Source of the DNA: Thermococcus sp. Bubb.Bath
GTDB lineage: Archaea; Methanobacteriota_B; Thermococci; Thermococcales; Thermococcaceae
DNA: 64,000 nucleotides
Assembly (NCBI RefSeq): GCF_012027595.1
Contig: NZ_SNUR01000001.1
Location: forward strand, 248,001 to 312,000
Direction of reading: 5' to 3'
Positions 58,225-64,000 of the stretch are shown piece by piece. The notes under the pieces are model-generated. The model did no database searches. It saw only the letters and a list, made by a program, of their open reading frames with translations, and was not told the DNA's origin. Position numbers and translations under genes: made by a program. Position 1 is the stretch's first letter. Each line of letters starts with the position of its first letter.

Positions 58225-58719
58225 TTACCCCCCGTTCAAAACCTCGTCTATAGCTTTTTTGAGCTCGTCGTAAGCTTCTTGGAGGGACTGGGGGATGACC
58301 TTCGTGTCGGCAACAACAGGCATGAAGTTCGTGTCACCATTCCAGCGTGGGACGATGTGAAGGTGAACGTGGTCGTCTATTCCCGCTCCAGCAACCCTGC
58401 CAAGGTTGACACCCATGTTGAAGCCATCGGGGTTCATTGCTTTCGTTATGGCCTTTATCATGAGCTGTGAGAGTTTCATAATCTCGAAGAGCTCATCATC
58501 GGTGAGGTCTTCCCACTTTCCGACATGCCTGTAGGGGGCTATCATGACGTGGCCGGGGTTGTAGGGGTAGTTGTTCATGATCACAAAGGCATGCTCCCCG
58601 CGGTAGAGGATGAGCCTCTCCTTATCCCGGTTCTCCTTCGGGAAGTCGCAGAATATGCAACCGTCATGCTTCGGTGAGCGTATGTACTCTATCCTCCACG
58701 GTGCCCATAGGGTCTTCAA
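58225..58719 (-). CDS. HIT-family nucleotide hydrolase/phosphorylase (164 aa)
   Basis: Histidine-triad protein with the HVHLH motif at 117-121. A zinc-type CIFC (21-24) is preceded by APWRIEYI, which is typical of the Ap4A phosphorylase/GalT-like archaeal branch. Likely substrates are dinucleoside polyphosphates or nucleoside phosphoramidates. The start is TTG at 58719, with GGTGAGAGA before it. The gene is divergent from tRNA-Val. Length fits the family. Confidence 0.92.
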   Translation of the reverse strand: MKTLWAPWRIEYIRSPKHDGCIFCDFPKENRDKERLILYRGEHAFVIMNNYPYNPGHVMIAPYRHVGKWEDLTDDELFEIMKLSQLMIKAITKAMNPDGFNMGVNLGRVAGAGIDDHVHLHIVPRWNGDTNFMPVVADTKVIPQSLQEAYDELKKAIDEVLNGG

Positions 58720-58780
58720 TCTCTCACCCCCGGCGGAGGATGGATGGGAGGGTTAAAAAGTTTCCGCGGTTAAGGGGACG

Positions 58781-58794
58781 AAAAATTTATAACG
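58781..58794 (+). promoter_or_regulatory. Promoter of tRNA-Val
   Basis: AAAAATTTATAAC is an AT-rich TATA box about 30 bp before the mature 5' end of the tRNA. Confidence 0.5.
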
Positions 58795-58819
58795 GCGGTT
58801 CCATTCCATTAGACGGGAT

Positions 58820-58897
58820 GGGCCCGTGGTCTAGACTGGTTATGACGCCACCCTCACACGGTGGAGGTCCGGGGTTCAAGTCCCCGCGGGCCCACCA
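58820..58897 (+). tRNA. tRNA-Val (anticodon CAC), CCA encoded
   Basis: The acceptor stem GGGCCCG (58820-58826) pairs with CGGGCCC (58887-58893), followed by discriminator A and CCA (58895-58897). The anticodon arm CCACC-CTCACAC-GGTGG shows anticodon CAC, which reads GUG. The T arm CGGGG-TTCAAGT-CCCCG is perfect. No intron is visible. Total 78 nt with CCA. Confidence 0.96.
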
Positions 58898-58899
58898 TA

Positions 58900-58923
58900 G
58901 AAACTTTGCCTGCGCAAAGTTTC
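58900..58923 (+). repeat. Perfect 10-bp hairpin just after tRNA-Val
   Basis: GAAACTTTGC, a CTGC loop and GCAAAGTTTC form a perfect stem-loop 2 nt after the CCA end. It could aid 3' end formation of the tRNA transcript or belong to an inserted element. Confidence 0.7.
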
Positions 58924-58926
58924 ATC

Positions 58927-59174
58927 AAAGTTCGTAGCTCTTTCTATAAGAGCAGAATCTCACAGGATTTTCTCATCAATGGGACCACTTGAATATGAGA
59001 ACTCTCAAAGTGCTCCTTTAGGGAGTTTAACTCTAAAATCAACGCCCGGAGGGCGTCAAAGAAAGTATAAACCTCTTTTTAAGAACCCTATTTAACGTGT
59101 TCTCATCTGAAGATGGACACTTATAGTGTAAAATTCCCGTATACGGCTTTTTTCCGAAAAGAGCTACGAACTTT
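58927..59174. repeat. 248-bp segment bounded by 17-bp perfect inverted repeats
   Basis: The arms AAAGTTCGTAGCTCTTT and AAAGAGCTACGAACTTT match without error, and similarity extends on both sides with a few changes. The inside has no reading frame. This is the form of a miniature inverted-repeat element or a large RNA structure; no direct target-site duplication was clear. Confidence 0.55.
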
Positions 59175-59391
59175 TGGTGAAGTCTTTCTAAAAGCTCCAA
59201 TGCTACTTTCACTATCGCTCAAGCGTCCTTAATGGATAACGGAAAGTTTTTGCCTGTTTTATCTCGCTTGCTTTTTGCTTTGGAGTAAGTTTCCTTAGTG
59301 AAGTGTTTCCCAAAAGCCCTCCCGGCGAAGTTCAATGTGGATTCAGTCGGCTTTATAAAGCTGTATGGAGTTAGTTGTTCCGGTGGTTATG

Positions 59392-59595
59392 ATGATAAAG
59401 GTGCGCGTGCTCGGAAGGGGCATAGAAAAGGAAATCGAATGGAGGAAGGGGATGACGGTTGCAGACGTGTTGAGAGAGGTTGGATTCAACACTGAGAGCG
59501 CCATAGCCAGGGTTGACGGGAGAGTGGCTCTCGAAGATGACCGTGTGAATGATGAGGCCAGTGTTGAGGTCATCCCCGTTGTTTCGGGGGGCTGA
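59392..59595 (+). CDS. MoaD/ThiS/SAMP-like ubiquitin-fold sulfur carrier (67 aa)
   Basis: Beta-grasp protein ending in VVSGG; the C-terminal Gly-Gly is the site of adenylation and thiocarboxylation or conjugation. The rest (IKVRVLGRGIEKEIEWRKGMTVADVL) follows the ubiquitin-like pattern. It may serve tungstopterin synthesis, tRNA thiolation or protein tagging. The ATG at 59392 is 5 nt after GGTGG; an ATG at 59389 is also possible. The TATA box CTTTATAAAG (59351-59360) leaves a very short leader. No E1-like or MoaE gene is adjacent. Confidence 0.87.
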   Translation: MIKVRVLGRGIEKEIEWRKGMTVADVLREVGFNTESAIARVDGRVALEDDRVNDEASVEVIPVVSGG

Positions 59596-59672
59596 CTTCT
59601 CTTTTTGCATCATGCAGAATCAAAATAAAATTGCAGGGATTAAGAGGGTCAAAATGAGTAAAATAGAAAAGC

Positions 59673-60872
59673 TCACTCCGCGAGCCTCTTCTTCATGAAG
59701 GCCTCGAACCTGTCCATAGCCTTCTCAAGGATCTCCACGGGCGGGAGGAAGACGATGCGGAAGTGCCAGTCACCGGCCTTTCCAAACCCGGAGCCGTGGA
59801 CGAAGAGGACGTGGGCCTCATGGAGGACGTCCATAACGAAGTCGAAGTCGTTCTTCCACTTGGAGCGCTCATCGATGCGTGGGAAGATGTAGAACGCTCC
59901 CTGTGGCTTCTGGGCGCTTATTCCCGGTATCTCCTGCACGCGCTTGTAGATGTAGTCCCTCCTCTCCTTGAGCTTCGCCATGTATCTTTCGAGGTAGTCC
60001 ATCGGGCCGTTGAGACCGGCTATTGCCGCAAACTGGGCCGGAGTGTTCGGGCAGACCCTTATCCTGGCGAGCTTGTCTATTGCTTCCCTGACCTCGGTGA
60101 GCTTGTTCTCGGGGTCCACATAGTAGAGGTAGCCGAGGCGCCAGCCTGTGGCAAAGTAGATCTTGGAGAGGCCGTTCATGACGATAACCGGGACGTCCTT
60201 GGTGAGGGAACCGGGCGACACGTGCTTGCCCTCATAGGTCATCATGTCGTATATCTCATCGCTGATCACCGGAAGGTTATACTCACCCGCCAGATCTAGG
60301 ATGGCTTTAACTGTCTTCTTCTCGTAGAGCGCGCCGGTGGGGTTGTTCGGGTTTATTACTGCTATTCCCTTCGTTCTCTCGTCTATGAGCTTTCTTATGT
60401 CGTCTATGTCCGGCTGCCAGCCGTTCTCCTCCACCGTCACGTACTCCCTGGGTTCTGCACCGTAAAACTTGACGAGGCCGACGTAGGGTGGATAGCTCGG
60501 ACTGGGAACCAGTATATTGTCGCCTGGATCAAGAAGCCCTCCAAATACGAACTGTAGAGCCTCTGTAACCGCGGCTGTAACTCTTACATCGTCCGCCGTA
60601 ATGTGCACGCCGTTCTTCCTCTTTTCGCGCTGAACGACCGCCTCCCTCATCTCCGGAAGGCCCTCGCTCGGCCCGTAGTAGTTGTGACCCGCCTTTATAG
60701 CGCGACAATATGCTTCTTGCATGTGCTCGGGAGGCTGGAAGTCGTACTTTCCGGGGTCGCCGATGTTGAGCCTGATGACGTCAATACCCTTCTTCTCAAG
60801 CTCCCTCGCGGGGAGGATGACGTCCCTGATGGCGTACTCAATTCCCATTGCCCTTTTCGATGGGCTTATCAT
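59673..60872 (-). CDS. Alanine aminotransferase-type PLP enzyme (399 aa)
   Basis: Fold-type I aminotransferase, closest in pattern to the P. furiosus alanine aminotransferase, which makes alanine from pyruvate to dispose of reductant. Lys237 in NGLSKIYFATGWRLGY binds pyridoxal phosphate. NPNNPTGALY and ISDEIYDMMTYEGKHVS are the other cofactor-site motifs. FVHGSGFG and FRIVFLPP close the protein with the substrate-binding Arg. The ATG at 60872 follows GGTGATTGAT. The frame is open to 60884. Length agrees with the P. furiosus enzyme. Confidence 0.94.
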   Translation of the reverse strand: MISPSKRAMGIEYAIRDVILPARELEKKGIDVIRLNIGDPGKYDFQPPEHMQEAYCRAIKAGHNYYGPSEGLPEMREAVVQREKRKNGVHITADDVRVTAAVTEALQFVFGGLLDPGDNILVPSPSYPPYVGLVKFYGAEPREYVTVEENGWQPDIDDIRKLIDERTKGIAVINPNNPTGALYEKKTVKAILDLAGEYNLPVISDEIYDMMTYEGKHVSPGSLTKDVPVIVMNGLSKIYFATGWRLGYLYYVDPENKLTEVREAIDKLARIRVCPNTPAQFAAIAGLNGPMDYLERYMAKLKERRDYIYKRVQEIPGISAQKPQGAFYIFPRIDERSKWKNDFDFVMDVLHEAHVLFVHGSGFGKAGDWHFRIVFLPPVEILEKAMDRFEAFMKKRLAE

Positions 60873-60960
60873 ATCAATCACCATCTAAATGTTGAAAACC
60901 TCATCCTAAAAACCTTCCGTCCGGGAAAAGGCTTATTAAACCGCCTTTGGATCCCCTTCC

Positions 60961-61224
60961 ATGAACGTCCTAATCCCCCTCATCGTCGGGCTTGGACTGG
61001 GCTATCTTCTCCAGAAGGTTCATTTAACTAGTAACATAGGCCGAAAAGCCCTCGAAGTTGTCATTTCCCTCAGCGTTCTCCTCCTCATCTTCCTGATGGG
61101 GGTGAACTTCGCGGAGACGGGGATAAACGTTGGGAACGCAACCTTGGTGTCCGTGGTTCTTGCGGTTCTGACCTCCCTTGGGAGCCTCATCCTTGCGATC
61201 ATCCTGTGGAGGTGGGAAAGATGA
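60961..61224 (+). CDS. LysO-like exporter, N-terminal half as separate gene (87 aa)
   Basis: Three hydrophobic helices: residues 3-17, 33-48 and 58-82. The sequence corresponds to the first part of LysO/YbjE (DUF340), a lysine/thialysine exporter that is a single protein of about 300 residues in bacteria. The C-terminal half is coded by the next gene, which overlaps by 4 nt (ATGA). A promoter GCTTATTAAACC lies near 60930-60941, and the ATG at 60961 has little ribosome-site signal, so the message may be leaderless. Confidence 0.8.
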   Translation: MNVLIPLIVGLGLGYLLQKVHLTSNIGRKALEVVISLSVLLLIFLMGVNFAETGINVGNATLVSVVLAVLTSLGSLILAIILWRWER

Positions 61225-61802
61225 GCAAATTTAGCATCCTGGTTTTCTCGGCTCTCCTCCTGGGTATTGCAGTCGGTTTTCTGTTTCACCCGAATATCGG
61301 AAAGGGTTACGAGTTTGCCCTCTACGTTCTCATTTTCCTGATAGGAGTTGACATCGGCGGAAGCCTTAGTGAGGGAACTGACAGAATACCAAAAAAAGCG
61401 CTGATGCTCCCCTTCTCCACCCTCATTGGCTCAATCGCCGGGGCGGCACTGGGGGCAGTCGTTATGGGGCTCTCCTTGAAGTATTCAATCGCCGTTGGGG
61501 CCGGCTGCGGGTGGTACTCCCTCACGGGGCCGGTGATAGCGCCCTACTCTGCGTTCTACGGTGCGGTTGGATTCCTAGCTAACATCCTGCGCGAGCTCCT
61601 TACTGTTGTGCTCTACCCCCCCTTGATAAGGCGCATCCCCAAGGGGGCGGCCGTTTCAATCGGCGGGGCAACGACGATGGACACTACTCTGGGACTCATT
61701 GCAAAAGCCGGCGGGAGGGATGTGGCATTGACAGCCTTCATCCACGGCTTCATCCTGACCGTGCTGGTGCCGTTTATCCTCCCTGTAATTCTGGGAATTT
61801 AG
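61221..61802 (+). CDS. LysO-like exporter, C-terminal half as separate gene (193 aa)
   Basis: About six hydrophobic helices with the family motifs GFLFHPNIGKGYEFALYVLI, GCGWYSLTGPVIAPYS and ISIGGATTMDTTL-like VSIGGATTMDTTLGLI, as in the second part of LysO. The ATG at 61221 has GGAGGTGGGAAAG before it and overlaps the N-terminal gene's stop. Together the two should form the complete lysine-exporter-type carrier. In the membrane they would have to associate as separate chains. Confidence 0.87.
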   Translation: MSKFSILVFSALLLGIAVGFLFHPNIGKGYEFALYVLIFLIGVDIGGSLSEGTDRIPKKALMLPFSTLIGSIAGAALGAVVMGLSLKYSIAVGAGCGWYSLTGPVIAPYSAFYGAVGFLANILRELLTVVLYPPLIRRIPKGAAVSIGGATTMDTTLGLIAKAGGRDVALTAFIHGFILTVLVPFILPVILGI

Positions 61803-61848
61803 AGGGGAGCAAAATGTGAAGGAGAGAAATGGGGAGAAAAGTAAGAAC

Positions 61849-62418
61849 TCACTCTTTCCAGCGCGGGTTGTCTACAACCTTGACTTCCCCGTTCCCCTCG
61901 ATGATGAGCTTGGAGAAGCCCTTCTCGGCTATTGAGCCGTAGTCATGGCCTGCATCAGCTGGATAGACCGCGAGGAATATGAAGGGCTCGTCTCCGGTGT
62001 TGACGGTTCTGTGGGCCCAGTAGGGTGGAACGTAGACCACTGTGCCTGGCCCCATCTCGATCCACTCGGCCTTCCCTTCAGGCGTCTGAAGGAGCATTCC
62101 TCCCTCCCCCTTGATGCCGTAGTATATCTCGGCCCTGTCGGCCTTTGCGTGGAAGTGTCCCTTAGTGAAGAAGAACTCCTTTCCGACCTTTCCGGGATAG
62201 AGGACGGTTGTTGCGAAGTTGAGGTCGCCGTCCTTCTCCTCCTGCTCGATCGCGTAGACCTCGTAGACAACGGGGTCCTCCTTAAGGAGCTCGTTGTAAG
62301 CCTCTTCATCCTGGAAGTAGCCCTTAAGGTTACTAAGCCTCCTGACGAGCTTCTTGGCGCCGGGGATGACGCCGGTCTCAAGGTTTATGTTAACCCCCAT
62401 GGGGAGCTTGTACTCCAT
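61849..62418 (-). CDS. pgi: Cupin-type glucose-6-phosphate isomerase (cPGI)
   Basis: Interconverts glucose 6-phosphate and fructose 6-phosphate in the modified Embden-Meyerhof pathway, using a bound divalent metal. The cupin motif GKEFFFTKGHFHAKADRAEI holds two His and a Glu as ligands, and VPPYWAHRTVN supplies the third His. Length (189 aa) equals that of the Pyrococcus furiosus enzyme. The ATG at 62418 follows GGTGATACTG; the frame is open to 62430. Single-gene unit, convergent with the LysO-like genes. Confidence 0.96.
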   Translation of the reverse strand: MEYKLPMGVNINLETGVIPGAKKLVRRLSNLKGYFQDEEAYNELLKEDPVVYEVYAIEQEEKDGDLNFATTVLYPGKVGKEFFFTKGHFHAKADRAEIYYGIKGEGGMLLQTPEGKAEWIEMGPGTVVYVPPYWAHRTVNTGDEPFIFLAVYPADAGHDYGSIAEKGFSKLIIEGNGEVKVVDNPRWKE

Positions 62419-62483
62419 CAGTATCACCAAAGAACATTCTCACAACCCCTATTTAACCTTTCCCTTTTGTATCACTGTGAGTG

Positions 62484-63059
62484 TTATACAATTGTGTTCA
62501 ACGCGTAGGCTATCCCAATGGCCACCGCCCAGTAGCCGGCGTTCCAGCGGAGGACTTTCCATCCATCCAGCGGAGGTATGGGCCAGAGGTTGAAGAAGGC
62601 AAGCCAAGCGTTCACCATAGCCGTAACTCCCACCGTAAGTCCAACGATTCCCCCTGAAAAAGGCCTTCCCGCTAAATGAAGGGCCAGGAAGATAACCGCT
62701 ATTAGTATGTTTGTCGCAGGGCCGGCGAGAGCTGTTATGCCCATGGCTCTCCGGTCAATGATGCCGTAGAGGCTGTATATCTGGACCGCTCCCACTGCGG
62801 CGAATATCCACGTGCTCCCTGTCAGGGCCTTGGTCGCAACTCCAAGGAGAAGGGCCAGCACAATCCCGGTGTCCCACCTTCGGTAGACCGCGTAGTAACC
62901 AAAGCGCCGGGCCACCCATCTATGGGCCAGTTCGTGAAAGACAAACGCCGTTAAGATTGCGATCGCCGCGGGAAGCATCATGCGGGGGTTGAAGTCAGAA
63001 AACAGGAGCAACAGGACAAGAAAGGAAATCGCTAAGTCCTCTACCTCGCGGCGATTCAT
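62484..63059 (-). CDS. Membrane metalloprotease, site-2 protease (M50) family (191 aa)
   Basis: Intramembrane protease with five or six helices. The zinc site is HELAH at 42-46 (His42, Glu43, His46), and NLWPIPPLDGWKV near the end supplies the third ligand Asp. These are the two hallmark motifs of S2P proteins. Likely cleaves membrane-bound regulators; the substrate is unknown. The ATG overlaps the KH-gene stop by 4 nt (ATGA). Confidence 0.9.
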   Translation of the reverse strand: MNRREVEDLAISFLVLLLLFSDFNPRMMLPAAIAILTAFVFHELAHRWVARRFGYYAVYRRWDTGIVLALLLGVATKALTGSTWIFAAVGAVQIYSLYGIIDRRAMGITALAGPATNILIAVIFLALHLAGRPFSGGIVGLTVGVTAMVNAWLAFFNLWPIPPLDGWKVLRWNAGYWAVAIGIAYALNTIV

Positions 63060-63244
63060 CTAGCTTTCACCTCAATTTTCTTGCCGAGAACGAGCTCGGC
63101 AGCCTTAACCGCCGCTCCTCCTGTTCCTACAGCGATTCTAACCTGGTCCTGGGGTACATAGACGATTATCTTGTCCCCCTCGTATTCGACTTCCAGTACC
63201 TCGACGTTGAGCATCTTCCTCAGGCGCTCGGTTATATCGTTCAT
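63056..63244 (-). CDS. Small KH-domain protein (62 aa)
   Basis: A single KH RNA-binding domain with the GxxG loop as VGTGGAAVKAAE, and the strand KIIVYVPQDQVRIAV before it. It is like the archaeal NusA-type KH minimal domain. The ATG at 63244 follows GGGGAGTGGCC; a GTG two codons upstream is possible. It is followed by the M50 protease gene with a 4-nt overlap and preceded by the TraB-like gene, so three genes form one unit. Confidence 0.82.
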   Translation of the reverse strand: MNDITERLRKMLNVEVLEVEYEGDKIIVYVPQDQVRIAVGTGGAAVKAAELVLGKKIEVKAR

Positions 63245-63257
63245 GGCCACTCCCCAT

Positions 63258-63977
63258 TCAGATAACGAACCCTAAGTTATAAATGTTACCCAGAAGCTGT
63301 GGAGAATCAAGGAGGTGCGCTATGCCCTCCCTGTGGCCGAGTCCCACAACCGCGACGATTCTGGGCCGTTTTATTCCCCTCATTCTGAACTCATCCACGG
63401 CGGAGATTAGGTTGCGGGCCATGACGGCGTTCCTCTCCTTGACGAGAACCCGGTAGAGATATGGGTACCTGTTCCTGAATTCGAGCGTCATTTCCCTGTA
63501 CGATTCCACAGGATCTCCTAGTTCCTCCGCGGCGGCGCTTCCCACCCCTGGGAAGAAGAAGGAGAGGCCCTCAAGAGCCAGAAGAAGCCTCTCCCTAATG
63601 GGAGCGGCCAGTATTTTTGACATTATCATCCTTATGTCCTCGTCTATAAGGATGAGGGGGACTCCAAGCCTTCCCGCGGCCTCGATGGCCGCAAGCATCT
63701 CGCCCCCAGGGGCCATCCCAAACTCCTCCCCCAGCCTCTCCTCGAACTTGGTCAGGAGATAGCTAACCAACCCAGAGCGCCCGAACTGGAGGCTCTCCTT
63801 CAATCCCGCCTTTACCCCCGATGTAATCCCCCTGAACCTCAGGGGATCGAGCTCGACCGCTACGGCTGTAGGTCTCTCCCGCTCTATCGTCTCCAGAACC
63901 TCTTCTCGACTCCTCGGCGACACGTGCATGGTTCCTATGAGCGTAACGTACTTCAGGTAGCTCACGCCCCCGCTCAT
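63258..63977 (-). CDS. TraB-family protein (239 aa)
   Basis: Member of the TraB/PrgY/gumN-like family, related to enzymes of the Tiki and EreA/ChaN type. VTLIGTMHVSPRSREEV at the beginning holds the conserved GTxH, VAVELDPLRFRG the second acidic motif, and VVGLGHREGIAHLL near the end the GxGH motif. Archaeal members are of unknown function, and a C-terminal membrane part found in longer relatives is absent here. The ATG at 63977 follows GGAGGAAAAACG. First gene of the unit with KH and M50 genes. Confidence 0.88.
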   Translation of the reverse strand: MSGGVSYLKYVTLIGTMHVSPRSREEVLETIERERPTAVAVELDPLRFRGITSGVKAGLKESLQFGRSGLVSYLLTKFEERLGEEFGMAPGGEMLAAIEAAGRLGVPLILIDEDIRMIMSKILAAPIRERLLLALEGLSFFFPGVGSAAAEELGDPVESYREMTLEFRNRYPYLYRVLVKERNAVMARNLISAVDEFRMRGIKRPRIVAVVGLGHREGIAHLLDSPQLLGNIYNLGFVI

Positions 63978-64000
63978 CGTTTTTCCTCCATGATGTTTCT

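Larger units (their letters stand above)
58898..59391. other. Gene-free region after tRNA-Val with strong inverted repeats
   Basis: About 490 bp without a supported gene. Directly after the tRNA a perfect 10-bp hairpin GAAACTTTGC-CTGC-GCAAAGTTTC (58900-58923) occurs. A perfect 17-bp inverted repeat follows, AAAGTTCGTAGCTCTTT at 58927-58943 and its complement at 59158-59174, enclosing 214 bp. A small hairpin with GCCC/GGGC (59043-59054) is inside. The right part to 59350 looks like decayed sequence. A CTTTATAAAG promoter for the next gene is at 59351-59360. Confidence 0.7.

Overview
The window is about 64 kb of a hyperthermophilic euryarchaeon of the order Thermococcales, almost certainly Thermococcus. 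The evidence is a family B DNA polymerase of the KOD/9N/Deep Vent type with an intein at the pol-b site, Hel308/Hjm helicase, GatDE, L21e-Rpb4 genes, archaeal Pus10, cupin-type phosphoglucose isomerase, tungstate uptake (WtpABC) and the Nfn/sulfide dehydrogenase pair. Genes are densely packed. Starts commonly follow GGTGA/GGAGG sites, and archaeal TATA elements lie about 25 bp before starts or leaders. There is one tRNA gene, and no rRNA gene or CRISPR array was seen.

Layout. 1-7 kb: tail of a DHH phosphoesterase, a HAD hydrolase, intein-containing polB with a small UPF0175-like gene in front of it, and an RsmB-like RNA m5C methyltransferase. 7-11.3 kb: an accessory three-gene unit of a secreted protein, a large FtsX-like membrane protein and an ABC ATPase. 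11.4-22.8 kb: conserved housekeeping and poorly known genes (AMMECR1, thiamine-binding protein, DUF373, coiled-coil protein, endonuclease IV-like protein, radical SAM protein, P1 peptidase, TatD-like hydrolase, hotdog thioesterase), a PadR regulator with its MFS transporter, and L-asparaginase. 22.9-28.6 kb: a tungsten/pterin region with moaB, a VapBC-type toxin-antitoxin pair, moeA and wtpABC. 28.6-32.9 kb: UPF0201 and UPF0200 neighbours and Hel308. 32.8-39.3 kb: a complete dipeptide/oligopeptide ABC transporter. 39.6-44.2 kb: a Lrp-type RAM-domain protein, SRP19, DUF257, TrmI and the Nfn pair. 44.2-45.3 kb: a decayed archaeal ATPase pseudogene. 45.5-49.6 kb: gcvH, the ksgA-DUF655-rpoF-rpl21e operon with a long structured leader, and pus10. 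49.6-55.8 kb: a zinc-ribbon regulator, PRC-barrel protein, a tightly overlapping run of membrane protein, ribK, endonuclease V and translin-like genes, then gatD-gatE. 55.8-64 kb: two small membrane proteins (one frameshifted), a GT2 glycosyltransferase, HIT protein, tRNA-Val followed by an unusual inverted-repeat region, a MoaD/SAMP-like carrier, alanine aminotransferase, a LysO-like exporter split in two genes, cPGI, M50 protease, KH protein and TraB-like protein.

How they connect. WtpABC brings in tungstate, and MoaB and MoeA activate molybdopterin and insert the metal for tungsten enzymes. The Nfn pair links NADPH, NADH and ferredoxin pools. The peptide transporter, asparaginase and alanine aminotransferase fit peptide fermentation. 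PolB, Hel308, endonuclease V and the endonuclease IV-like protein serve DNA replication and repair. Pus10, TrmI, KsgA, the RsmB-like enzyme, GatDE and SRP19 serve RNA modification, translation and secretion. The items most worth a second look are the secreted-protein/FtsX/ABC unit, the structured rpl21e leader, the palindrome over the PadR start, the inverted-repeat region after tRNA-Val and the ribK-endoV-translin overlap cluster. Functions come from motif recognition by eye; no database search was run.
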